A stretch of DNA of 11,705 nt, taken from contig JALWBK010000083.1 of assembly GCA_027037155.1 (NCBI GenBank), positions 1 to 11,705 of the forward strand, written 5' to 3'. Position numbers and translations under genes: made by a program. The number at the start of each line of letters is the position of its first letter. Position 1 is the stretch's first letter. The notes below the pieces were generated by a model, which saw nothing but the letters and a program-made list of their open reading frames with translations, did no database searches and had not been told where the DNA came from. Positions 1 through 6,124 of this stretch are shown in pieces. This DNA is from a bacterium. GTDB taxonomy: Bacteria > Thermosulfidibacterota > Thermosulfidibacteria > Thermosulfidibacterales > Thermosulfidibacteraceae.

Positions 1-444
1 AAGGGAAAAGCAGATCAGATGCAACAAAAAGAAGAAAAGGAAAGAAATTCCTATACGATAGCCCAAACCTGCCATTAAGGAGTAAGCCAAAAGAACAGAG
101 GCAGGTATAACCCCCTTGGTTACACCGTAAAGTATCTCCCCAACCACAATCTCCCACCTGCCAATGGGAGCCAAAAGATACTCTTCAAAGACACGATAGT
201 AATAGCGCGATATGTGAACCTCCAAGGAGATCCCATAGGCCTGGTTCATGCTGCTCATGGTAAGAAGCCCTGGAATCAGAAACTTTATGTAGGAAACCCC
301 TCCAACCTCGGCGTTTCTGCCTATCCCATAGCCAAAGGCGAGAAGGAAGAGGGCAGGGTATATGATAGAGGCTGAAAAGACCTTCAACCACCTCTGAAGG
401 AAGTTGCTTATCTCCCTGTAGTAAACGGCTCTTATACCCCTCAA
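1..444 (-). CDS. ABC-2 type transporter permease, 3' part outside the window
   Basis: This is the inner-membrane subunit of the ABC transporter whose ATPase is encoded just upstream. The frame is open from a TTG at 444 to the window edge, giving 148 residues with no stop. Hydrophobic segments lie at about residues 24-41, 53-72, 110-128 and 131-148. The cytoplasmic stretch between the second and third (VFEEYLLAPIGRWEIVVGEI) is typical of ABC-2 permeases, which carry a similar 'L-x-A/S-P-I/V' segment before 'E-I-V-x-G-K/E'. The TTG overlaps the ATPase stop as TTGA. A TAG lies five codons upstream in frame, and AAGGA sits 7 nt before the TTG, so no longer start is possible. ABC-2 permeases are usually exporters (lipid, polysaccharide, drug, haem-type cargo). 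The substrate is unknown here, but the gene shares a B12-controlled transcript with a CbiK chelatase. The family call is firm; the role is inference. Confidence 0.85.
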   Translation of the reverse strand, partial: MRGIRAVYYREISNFLQRWLKVFSASIIYPALFLLAFGYGIGRNAEVGGVSYIKFLIPGLLTMSSMNQAYGISLEVHISRYYYRVFEEYLLAPIGRWEIVVGEILYGVTKGVIPASVLLAYSLMAGLGYRIGISFLFFFLLHLICFSL

Positions 445-1286
445 ACCTCTATCCTTCTACCAGTGTGCTTGAGGAAAACATCCTCCAAATTGACCTCCCT
501 TATGCGAACGGGACAGGAAAGGGCTTTTGCCCTCTCCACCGCCTCATGTCTGGAGTCAAAGAACTCCTCCTCTATTCCGTCCTCAGTCTGTATCTCCAAA
601 ATGAACCTTCCCAGCTCCCTCTTCAGCTCCTCAGGAGCCCCCTCCACCACCATAACACCCCTGTCCATGATGAGCACTCTACTTGCAAGAACCTCCGCCT
701 CCTCTATGTAGTGGGTGGTTAGAAGCACCGTCTTATTTTGAGAGTTGAGCCTCACCACAAAGTTCCACATGCTTCTTCTGACCGCAGGATCCAATCCCAC
801 AGTGGGCTCATCCAAAAAGAGGATGTCAGGAGAGTGCAGAAGGGCCCTGGCAATGACTAACCTCCGCTTCATTCCGCCGGACAGATGATCCACCTTGCGA
901 TGCTTATGCTCACCGATACCTGCCATCTCAAGGACCTCATCTATCCTCCTATCAAGCTTCTTTCCAGAAAGGCCAAACAGCAACCCGTGCAGCTTCAGGT
1001 TCTGATAAACTGTAAGCTCCTTATCAAGGTTGTTGTGCTGTGGCACTACCCCTATGAGTCTCTTTATCTTCCTGTGATACGGGTGGAACTTTTGTCCGCG
1101 GTAAAAGACCTCCCCCTCGTAATCCAAGATAAGACCGGTGAGAATCTTAATAGTGGTGGTCTTGCCCGCACCGTTGGGACCTAAAAGAGCGAGGACCTCC
1201 CCCCTTTCAACCTGGAAGGAGACCCCCTTTAAAGCCTCAATCTTTCCAAAGCTTTTCCTGAGGTTTCTAACCTCTATCTCATTCAA
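441..1286 (-). CDS. ABC-2 type transporter ATP-binding protein
   Basis: A 281-residue ABC ATPase that would power the adjacent permease from the cytoplasmic face. All nucleotide-binding motifs are intact: Walker A GPNGAGKTT (36-44), Q-loop at Gln83, signature LSGGM (135-139), Walker B ILFLDEP (155-161) and H-loop His192. The C-terminal extension after residue 215, ending in a 'NLEDVFLKHTGR' segment, is typical of the DrrA/CcmA/NodI-like ATPases paired with ABC-2 permeases. It is not the BtuD/FecE type expected of a B12 importer. The start is a TTG at 1286, overlapping the cbiK stop by 8 nt, with a GGGATTGAGG purine stretch just before it. Residues begin N-E-I-E-V-R-N-L as in relatives, which supports this start. 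Overlaps on both sides suggest translational coupling with cbiK and the permease. The family is certain; the cargo is unknown. Confidence 0.93.
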   Translation of the reverse strand: MNEIEVRNLRKSFGKIEALKGVSFQVERGEVLALLGPNGAGKTTTIKILTGLILDYEGEVFYRGQKFHPYHRKIKRLIGVVPQHNNLDKELTVYQNLKLHGLLFGLSGKKLDRRIDEVLEMAGIGEHKHRKVDHLSGGMKRRLVIARALLHSPDILFLDEPTVGLDPAVRRSMWNFVVRLNSQNKTVLLTTHYIEEAEVLASRVLIMDRGVMVVEGAPEELKRELGRFILEIQTEDGIEEEFFDSRHEAVERAKALSCPVRIREVNLEDVFLKHTGRRIEV

Positions 1287-2253
1287 GCCTCAATCCCGCT
1301 TCCTTTGCAGCATCCCTGATGTGATCCACAATGATACGGGCAATGGAATCCTTCTCGCCCAAACCCTCCAGCACAGGCACAACCTTGAAGCCGTTTCTCT
1401 CCAACACACTTTTCCAGGAATCGGGCCCGTCTCCAGCCATATCGTTGTGGGCGTGATCCCCCGCCACCACCATGAAGGGCTTAAGGATCACCGTCTTGCT
1501 CTTTGCCTCTCTCTTCAGTGCCTCAACCACATCCTCAAGGGACGGATAACCCTCTACGGTGCCGATAAAGACCTGCACGTCTGGATAAAGGGTTCTGAAC
1601 ATCTTTTGAGCCTCGGCATAGATGGCACAGGAAAAGTACTCGTTGCCGTGTCCCATGTAAACCAAAACGGCATGCTTCTTCCTTGCAAGCTCCACATCGT
1701 CCTTTAAAACCTCCACCATCCTCTTCAAATCTTCGTGGTAGTCGTACTTGTCACCCCATCCACCTGCAATGGGCCTTCCAAAGACGATCTTATCAAAGGG
1801 CTTCCAACGCTGCTTCACCGTCTCTATGGAACGAAGGGCCCTGATGTAAGATAGCAAATCCTCCACCTGCTCCATATGGTAGATGTGGGTGGACTGCACT
1901 ATGATATCTTTATACCCCTCCTCCTGAAGCTCATCCATCACCGAAAGAAAGCCCTTTACGTAGAGCACCTCCTTGGGAATTCCCATAGAGAGCCACTTTT
2001 CTGCCTCTTTCTGCCTCTTTCTCCAGATACGTCTAATGATGTTTGAGGTAAAGGTGATCCTCACCTTAGTGTGGGGAAAAGCCCTCCTCACCTCGTTGTA
2101 TATATTTTCCACCGCCTTAAGTCCCGACGGATAGGTGGTGCCAAAGAAGGCCAACACTATTGCTGTCTTTTTACCCTTTTCGTGCATGGCATACCCCACT
2201 GAAGAAGCACATAGCAAAGCTACAACCATGAGTACAGATACTCCCCTCTTCAT
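1279..2253 (-). CDS. cbiK: periplasmic-type sirohydrochlorin cobaltochelatase CbiK
   Basis: Class II chelatase of the CbiK family, which inserts Co2+ (or Fe2+) into sirohydrochlorin in the early-cobalt-insertion, anaerobic B12 route. It has 324 residues, longer than cytoplasmic Salmonella CbiK (about 264), because of an N-terminal signal peptide: basic MKR, hydrophobic 5-18, likely cleavage after GYA (20-22). Family motifs seen are AFFGTTYPSG (35-44), FTSNIIRR (68-75), QSTHIYHMEQ (120-129), MGHGNEY (200-206) and AGDHAHNDMAGD (264-275). His202 and His267, with a Glu near 128, occupy the places of the metal-binding His/His/Glu of characterised CbiK enzymes. The exported form resembles CbiK(P) of Desulfovibrio vulgaris, a periplasmic haem-binding paralogue proposed to act in metal or tetrapyrrole transport rather than B12 synthesis. 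AGGAGG lies before the ATG, 17 nt after the porin stop. No other cobalamin-synthesis gene is in the window, which favours a transport-linked role. Confidence 0.9.
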   Translation of the reverse strand: MKRGVSVLMVVALLCASSVGYAMHEKGKKTAIVLAFFGTTYPSGLKAVENIYNEVRRAFPHTKVRITFTSNIIRRIWRKRQKEAEKWLSMGIPKEVLYVKGFLSVMDELQEEGYKDIIVQSTHIYHMEQVEDLLSYIRALRSIETVKQRWKPFDKIVFGRPIAGGWGDKYDYHEDLKRMVEVLKDDVELARKKHAVLVYMGHGNEYFSCAIYAEAQKMFRTLYPDVQVFIGTVEGYPSLEDVVEALKREAKSKTVILKPFMVVAGDHAHNDMAGDGPDSWKSVLERNGFKVVPVLEGLGEKDSIARIIVDHIRDAAKEAGLRLE

Positions 2254-2270
2254 AATAATCCCTCCTGTCT

Positions 2271-3677
2271 TTAAAAGTTAACCTGCATACGCGTTCCCAG
2301 CACATACACCGTGTCCGCATCATCCACACCATTGGGATTTACAACAACCTGGAAGTCAGGAGTGAACTCAAGCTTGCCCTCAAAGAAGGAGAACTTGTAA
2401 TAAGCCTCCCAATGGTACTCATCAGCCATATCCACTTTCTCAGGATGCCTATAGTAATCGTAGTAGTCTGACTCCCTGTAAAAACGCTGAGCATCATCCA
2501 CCAGAACACAACCAAAGGCTACTGCAAACTCGTCGCTGTCCCTGCCCCAGTAGCTTCCAGAAATCCTGAACCCGAAACTGTAGGCTCCCTTGATGGGTAC
2601 GGTGTCCACCTCAACCCCATCCTCTCCCACACTGCCAGATACCACATCGGAATCCATAAACCCTGCTCTGGCAAAAACCACAATCCCTTCCGCCACATGC
2701 TGGTCTATGGAAAAGCCCACTCCCCAGTTAACCTTATCATCATCTATGCCATCCAAGGATTTCCTGCCCTTGGCGTAGTCTCTAAGATCATCCACATCTA
2801 AGTGATCCTTGGCGTTAACCCAGGCGTACACCCTGTAGTTCCCCTCCAAACCCATGATCTTCGCCTTGTATCCTAACTCTACGATTCCAAAGCCGTCCTC
2901 AAAGATGTCTTCCCAATCGCTGTCTGCCTCAGCCCATCCAAGGTTCACATACAGGTTATCAGTAGGCTCAAAGGTGAGCCTTGCCCCAAAACCATTATCA
3001 TCAGGCCACTCCACCGCAATGTTGTTCACAAAACCGCTGGAGAGAAACTGGGTGGTCTCATCGTTGGCTACCTCGTTGGTGTCAAAGTAGTTGGTAAGAT
3101 CCACCTTGCCCAAGGTGAACACTAACTTTCCAGAACCCAAGGTGAACTCCTGCTCCCACCACGCCTCTGTCACTTCAGCATGGGCAGACTCGCTTCCCGG
3201 TGCATCGTCGTTGAAACCACTCAGAGTGGGCACCTCATCCTCAACACCCTCTCCCTGTCCCCCTTCAAGAAGCATATAGGCCTTCGCTCCCTTCCAAAGC
3301 TTGCTCTCAATCTCCAAATCAAAGCTCCAGGCACCGTCCTGAACATCCCCTTCATCGTACTCGCCACGGTTGTTGTCGTTATTAACGGTTCCCTGGCCCA
3401 CCAGCGTGATATCAGCATTTATCTTCAAATTACCCAAGGCCTCCTTCAGGGAAGAAATGGCCTCCTTTGTCTCTTCAATATCTTTCTTCTGTTGCTCCAA
3501 CTTCTTCTGCGAAAGCTCGTACTGTTTCACCTTCTCTTCCAACTGCTGTACCTTAGCCTTAAGACGGTTGATGGTCTGCAGAATCTCCTTAAGTTGTGCA
3601 TCGCTGATCTCAGCAGCACCAGCCCAACCACCCACAAAGAAAAGCAGTACCAAAAGAACCCCCAGCCTCCTAATCAT
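2271..3677 (-). CDS. OprB-like outer-membrane porin with N-terminal coiled coil
   Basis: A 468-residue predicted outer-membrane channel, first gene behind the cobalamin riboswitch. A signal peptide covers residues 1 to about 22 (MIRR, then a hydrophobic core, cleavage near WAGA-AE). Residues 24-84 form a strongly charged heptad-like coiled coil rich in Lys, Glu and Gln. From about residue 88 on, alternating aromatic and hydrophobic strands fit a beta-barrel of the carbohydrate-porin (OprB) type, including the stretch KLVFTLGKVDLTNYFDTNE. The protein ends in GTRMQVNF, with the terminal Phe of a BAM recognition signal. The loops are very acidic. There is no TonB box or plug domain, so it is not BtuB. 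The ATG at 3677 is chosen because a signal peptide follows it and GAGGGGGGGTG precedes it; the frame could extend upstream to 3764, but that would run through the terminator. The substrate is unknown; a cobalt or corrinoid role is inference from regulation. Confidence 0.82.
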   Translation of the reverse strand: MIRRLGVLLVLLFFVGGWAGAAEISDAQLKEILQTINRLKAKVQQLEEKVKQYELSQKKLEQQKKDIEETKEAISSLKEALGNLKINADITLVGQGTVNNDNNRGEYDEGDVQDGAWSFDLEIESKLWKGAKAYMLLEGGQGEGVEDEVPTLSGFNDDAPGSESAHAEVTEAWWEQEFTLGSGKLVFTLGKVDLTNYFDTNEVANDETTQFLSSGFVNNIAVEWPDDNGFGARLTFEPTDNLYVNLGWAEADSDWEDIFEDGFGIVELGYKAKIMGLEGNYRVYAWVNAKDHLDVDDLRDYAKGRKSLDGIDDDKVNWGVGFSIDQHVAEGIVVFARAGFMDSDVVSGSVGEDGVEVDTVPIKGAYSFGFRISGSYWGRDSDEFAVAFGCVLVDDAQRFYRESDYYDYYRHPEKVDMADEYHWEAYYKFSFFEGKLEFTPDFQVVVNPNGVDDADTVYVLGTRMQVNF

Positions 3678-3702
3678 ACAGCACCCCCCCTCAAGCGAAA
3701 TT

Positions 3703-3734
3703 AAAAAGCCCCGGCCCTTCGCAGAACCGGGGCT
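3703..3734 (-). terminator. intrinsic terminator of the riboswitch leader
   Basis: Read on the minus strand, AGCCCCGG (3734-3727) pairs perfectly with CCGGGGCT (3714-3707) around a 12-nt loop, and a run of five T follows directly (3707-3703). The hairpin ends about 26 nt before the porin ATG and lies downstream of the cobalamin aptamer. It is therefore the likely expression platform: premature termination when cobalamin is bound. It would also stop read-through from epmA. Confidence 0.88.
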
Positions 3735-3797
3735 AACACTCCACACCAATACCCACAGCCCCATTCCACGAGGGCCCCTATAGTGGGTTAACCCCGG
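3727..3797 (-). promoter_or_regulatory. candidate antiterminator pairing in the leader
   Basis: On the minus strand, CCGGGGTT (3797-3790), directly after the B12 box, can pair with the terminator's 5' arm AGCCCCGG (3734-3727) over 8 bp, one of them G-U. A second option is GGGGCT (3762-3757) pairing with AGCCCC (3734-3729). Either would break the terminator hairpin in the ligand-free state. This was found by eye; the two options are alternatives and no folding was run. Confidence 0.4.
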
Positions 3798-3972
3798 GCC
3801 GGTCTCCTGGCTTCCGGATCATCCTACTCGCCCGCGCCTTCCCAGGGTCAGATGACCCCAGTGGCCTGTCGTCCCGCCAATGTTGCGGGACCAAGCGGGC
3901 TTTCGTCCCCGGTTACAGTTGCGGGCCAGCGCCGGACTCTCACCGGACTTCCCGCCACCCGGAGCCGCCGGC
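3797..3972 (-). promoter_or_regulatory. cobalamin (B12) riboswitch aptamer
   Basis: The minus strand carries the conserved cobalamin-riboswitch blocks in order. GGGAAGTCCGGTGAGAGTCC begins at 3953. GCCCGCAACTGTAACCGG, from about 3926 to 3909, is the conserved core. Next come GCCACTG near 3865-3859 and TGGGAAGGC near 3844-3836. The B12 box GAAGCCAGGAGACCGGCC lies at 3814-3797. Closing stem P1 can form between GCCGG (3972-3968) and CCGGC (3802-3798). A terminator hairpin follows at 3734-3707, so binding of adenosylcobalamin or a relative should switch off the porin-cbiK-ABC transcript by transcription termination. The aptamer starts only about 34 nt after the epmA stop. Identification rests on motif order and near-consensus sequence; the exact ends are approximate. 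Confidence 0.96.
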
Positions 3973-4001
3973 AGTATAACAACAGCAACCGCCTGCTGCA
4001 A
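3973..4001 (-). promoter_or_regulatory. weak candidate promoter for the riboswitch transcript
   Basis: On the minus strand TATACT (3978-3973) matches the -10 consensus at five of six positions, and TTGCAG (4001-3996) lies 17 nt upstream as a poor -35. The expected start, near 3966, would fall inside or after the 5' strand of riboswitch stem P1, which argues against it. Transcription may instead start further upstream inside epmA or read through from the cysE promoter. Confidence 0.28.
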
Positions 4002-4005
4002 TATC

Positions 4006-4974
4006 TCAGCGGAAAGTCACCCCATCCAAAGAGTCTTTCCCTTCAAAGAGCATGAAAAGCCTATCCATACCAAGGGCCGCACCTGCACAAGAAGGCATCA
4101 CAGAAACGGCCTCAATAAAGTCCCTGTCAACAGCCACCTCACCCAACCCCAGCCTCTTCGCTTCAAAGGAGAGCCTTCTTTCCTGCTCTTTTGCATCGGT
4201 CAGCTCCGTGTACCCGTTCATGAGCTCCACTCCACACACCACCAATTCCACCCTCTCTGCAAGCCAAGGCCTATCCCTCCTCAACGAGGCCATGGCGGCC
4301 ATACACTCGGGGTAGTCAACCACAAACACAGGCACGTTCTTTTTCGCTATTTCTGGTTCAAAGAGATTGAGGTAGATGAGATGAAAGGTGTTGTACCAGC
4401 TCTCTCTGTCATAGGGAACGCCCTTGGCCTTTGCCAGAGAAACCAAGGCCTCAAGCTCCTGCGCATCGGCAATGGATACCCCAAAAGCCTCAAGAAAGGC
4501 CCTTTCCAAGGAAAAGATCTCGTAATCCCCATTGAGAACTGCCTCACGCTCCCTATAGGAGACACACAAAACGCCCCACCTTTCAGCAAGCTCCAAAAGC
4601 AAATCCATGGCAAACTCTATCAGCCAGTGATAGTCTTTACCAACGGCGTACCACTCAAGCATGGTGAACTCTCTCAGATGAAGGGCATCCTGTTCATCGT
4701 CTCTGAAGACCCGGCATATTTGAAAGATGCTCTCAAAGCCTGCTGCCAAAAGCTTCTTCATACCGTACTCTGGAGAGGTGTGCAAAAACTCTCCACTACA
4801 GAGCCTCAGAAAACCCACATTAGGATCAAGGTTGGGATAACGCTGAAGATAGGGCGTTTCTACCTCAAGAAACCCTCTTTCTGTGAAGAAGCTCCTTACG
4901 CACATAAAAAAACGGGATCTTCGCTCCAACACAGCGCGAAGATCCCGGGACTTTCTAAGCTCCTTCCAGTTCAA
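4006..4974 (-). CDS. epmA: EF-P beta-lysine ligase EpmA (PoxA/GenX, LysRS paralogue)
   Basis: A class II aminoacyl-tRNA-synthetase-like catalytic domain without the N-terminal anticodon-binding domain. At 322 residues it matches the size of E. coli EpmA (about 325). EpmA attaches (R)-beta-lysine to a conserved lysine of elongation factor P, which helps ribosomes through polyproline. Motif 1 is FLEVETP (35-41), motif 2 spans 90-108 and ends EFTMLEW, and motif 3 is GAALGMDRL (298-306). Ala300 sits where LysRS has Gly and E. coli EpmA has Ala298, a residue linked to preference for beta-lysine, so this is EpmA rather than a truncated LysS. The start is TTG at 4974, overlapping the dksA stop as TTGA. 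A TAA lies nine codons upstream in frame and no other start codon intervenes, so the TTG is required. Neither EF-P nor the 2,3-aminomutase EpmB is in the window. Confidence 0.93.
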   Translation of the reverse strand: MNWKELRKSRDLRAVLERRSRFFMCVRSFFTERGFLEVETPYLQRYPNLDPNVGFLRLCSGEFLHTSPEYGMKKLLAAGFESIFQICRVFRDDEQDALHLREFTMLEWYAVGKDYHWLIEFAMDLLLELAERWGVLCVSYREREAVLNGDYEIFSLERAFLEAFGVSIADAQELEALVSLAKAKGVPYDRESWYNTFHLIYLNLFEPEIAKKNVPVFVVDYPECMAAMASLRRDRPWLAERVELVVCGVELMNGYTELTDAKEQERRLSFEAKRLGLGEVAVDRDFIEAVSVMPSCAGAALGMDRLFMLFEGKDSLDGVTFR

Positions 4975-5333
4975 TACCTCTTTCTCTCCTCCGCTTCCTT
5001 ACAGCTCACACAAAGAGTGGCAAAGGGCTTGGCCAGCAATCTTCCCTCTTCTATGGGCTCACCGCACTCCTTACAGTACCCGTAGGTGCCCTCCTCAATC
5101 CTCCTCAGGGCATCCTCTATCTGTCTCAACCTGGCAGCCTCCATCCCCGAAAGGGCGTTAACGAGGCTCTCCATCTCCAAAGCCACGGCGCTGTCCACCT
5201 CATCACCAACGCCCCGTGACTCACGATGATCGTTTACCTCTTCCATATTCTTCTGAAGTTTCCTCAGTATTTTGGCCTTCTCCTCCAGCAACATCTGCTT
5301 GATCTTTTCCAAGGTCTCCTGGCTAATCACCAT
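4971..5333 (-). CDS. dksA: DksA/TraR-family RNA polymerase regulator
   Basis: A 120-residue DksA-type protein, expected to enter the RNA polymerase secondary channel and, with ppGpp, tune initiation at stable-RNA and biosynthetic promoters. An N-terminal helical hairpin (about 5-80) carries the tip motif DEVDSA (44-49), which keeps the D-x-x-D-x-A pattern of E. coli DksA (Asp71, Asp74, Ala76). A four-cysteine zinc finger follows with Cys87, Cys90, Cys108 and Cys111 (CX2C-X17-CX2C). It is shorter than E. coli DksA (151) but within the range of short DksA-like proteins. The intact tip motif suggests a working regulator rather than a plain TraR-type protein. The ATG at 5333 has AAGGAGGGAT just before it and overlaps the cysE stop by 11 nt. 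The gene sits between cysE and epmA on one likely transcript. Confidence 0.92.
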   Translation of the reverse strand: MVISQETLEKIKQMLLEEKAKILRKLQKNMEEVNDHRESRGVGDEVDSAVALEMESLVNALSGMEAARLRQIEDALRRIEEGTYGYCKECGEPIEEGRLLAKPFATLCVSCKEAEERKRY

Positions 5334-6060
5334 ATCCCTCCTTCAACAGTTCTTGCTCCAACCTCTTTATCTTGTCCTCAAGCCTTTTGGCCCTCTCCCC
5401 TTTCAGCTCCTCCACCTCCTTCCTCAAATCGGCAAGCTCTTTCAAAATGGCCTGTATCGCCTCCAAAACGGGATCGGGAAGAAGATGATGGTCTAAATCC
5501 ACACCCATAACGTTGATCTTCTCCTTCTTGACCACCTTGCCCGGTATGCCAACCACCGTGGAGTTGGGCGGTACCTCCTTAACCACCACGGAGTTGGCAC
5601 CTATTTTAGAGTTTTCCCCCACAGTAAAGGGACCCAGTATCTTGGCTCCCGCTCCCACCACCACGTTGTTTCTCAAGGTTGGATGGCGCTTCTCCTTCTT
5701 AAGGCTGACACCGCCAAGGGTCACCTGATGGTAGAGGGTAACATTGTCCCCAATCTCTGCCGTCTCCCCTATCACAACGCCCATACCGTGGTCTATAAAA
5801 AAGCCCTTTCCTATCTTGGCACCTGGATGGATCTCAATGCCTGTGAGAAAACGGGATATGTGAGATATGATTCTGGCGATAAGCTTCAGATTCCTGTTCC
5901 AAAGAAAGTGGGCAACACGATGCATCAAAATGGCATGAAAACCTGGGTAGCACAAAAGAGCTTCCAACTTTGAACGAACCGCAGGATCTCTCTCAAAGAT
6001 AGCTCTGTAATCAGCCTTAACCGTGTCCCAAGCCTCTTTTATGAATGCACCAATCCCCAT
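5323..6060 (-). CDS. cysE: serine O-acetyltransferase CysE with C-terminal coiled coil
   Basis: Catalyses L-serine + acetyl-CoA to O-acetylserine + CoA, the committed step of cysteine synthesis, in the cytoplasm. Using the ATG at 6060 the product is 245 residues. A helical N-terminal domain (1-70) is followed by left-handed beta-helix hexapeptide repeats (about 75-175). These contain the catalytic [13 protein letters not shown] (89-101; Asp90-His91 match E. coli Asp157-His158), the YHQVTLGG loop, and [19 protein letters not shown]. Residues 197-241 are an added Leu/Glu/Lys-rich segment with heptad character, not part of the usual CysE tail that binds cysteine synthase. A GTG at 6084 would add eight residues, but the promoter at 6116-6088 places the transcript start at about that GTG, so the ATG is preferred. 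The cysE stop overlaps dksA by 11 nt. Confidence 0.93.
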   Translation of the reverse strand: MGIGAFIKEAWDTVKADYRAIFERDPAVRSKLEALLCYPGFHAILMHRVAHFLWNRNLKLIARIISHISRFLTGIEIHPGAKIGKGFFIDHGMGVVIGETAEIGDNVTLYHQVTLGGVSLKKEKRHPTLRNNVVVGAGAKILGPFTVGENSKIGANSVVVKEVPPNSTVVGIPGKVVKKEKINVMGVDLDHHLLPDPVLEAIQAILKELADLRKEVEELKGERAKRLEDKIKRLEQELLKEGYGD

Positions 6061-6087
6061 GGCATTGCCTATACTTTTGGGCACTTA

Positions 6088-6116
6088 GGTATAATGACCT
6101 TGATGGGCAAAGTCAA
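6088..6116 (-). promoter_or_regulatory. sigma-70-like promoter for cysE-dksA-epmA
   Basis: On the minus strand TTGACT (6116-6111, five of six to the -35 consensus) is followed after exactly 17 nt by TATACC (6093-6088, four of six to the -10 consensus). It lies in the 64-nt gap between the hpt stop and the cysE ATG, the only real break between genes from 11705 to 4006. The predicted start is near 6082. Confidence 0.65.
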
Positions 6117-6124
6117 GCTAAAGG

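Noticed and set aside
185..391. A 68-codon minus-strand frame
   Set aside because: It is an out-of-frame reading of the ABC-2 permease, which is continuous with membrane segments in its own frame.
1138..1707. A 189-codon plus-strand frame
   Set aside because: It is antisense to cbiK and the ABC ATPase, both of which carry intact catalytic motifs.
2001..2022. Tandem 10-bp repeat ctgcctcttt in cbiK
   Set aside because: Only two copies plus two bases, encoding Lys/Glu/Gln-rich helix residues; simple codon bias is enough.
3678..3764. 29-residue N-terminal extension of the porin
   Set aside because: It would be translated through the terminator hairpin and would bury the signal peptide.
3880..5085. 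A 401-codon open frame on the plus strand
   Set aside because: It runs antisense through the B12 riboswitch, epmA and part of dksA, has no family resemblance, and those minus-strand features are well supported.
6098..6116. Inverted repeat CTTGA / TCAAG beside the cysE promoter, as an operator or hpt terminator
   Set aside because: Only five base pairs and no T-run; too weak to call.
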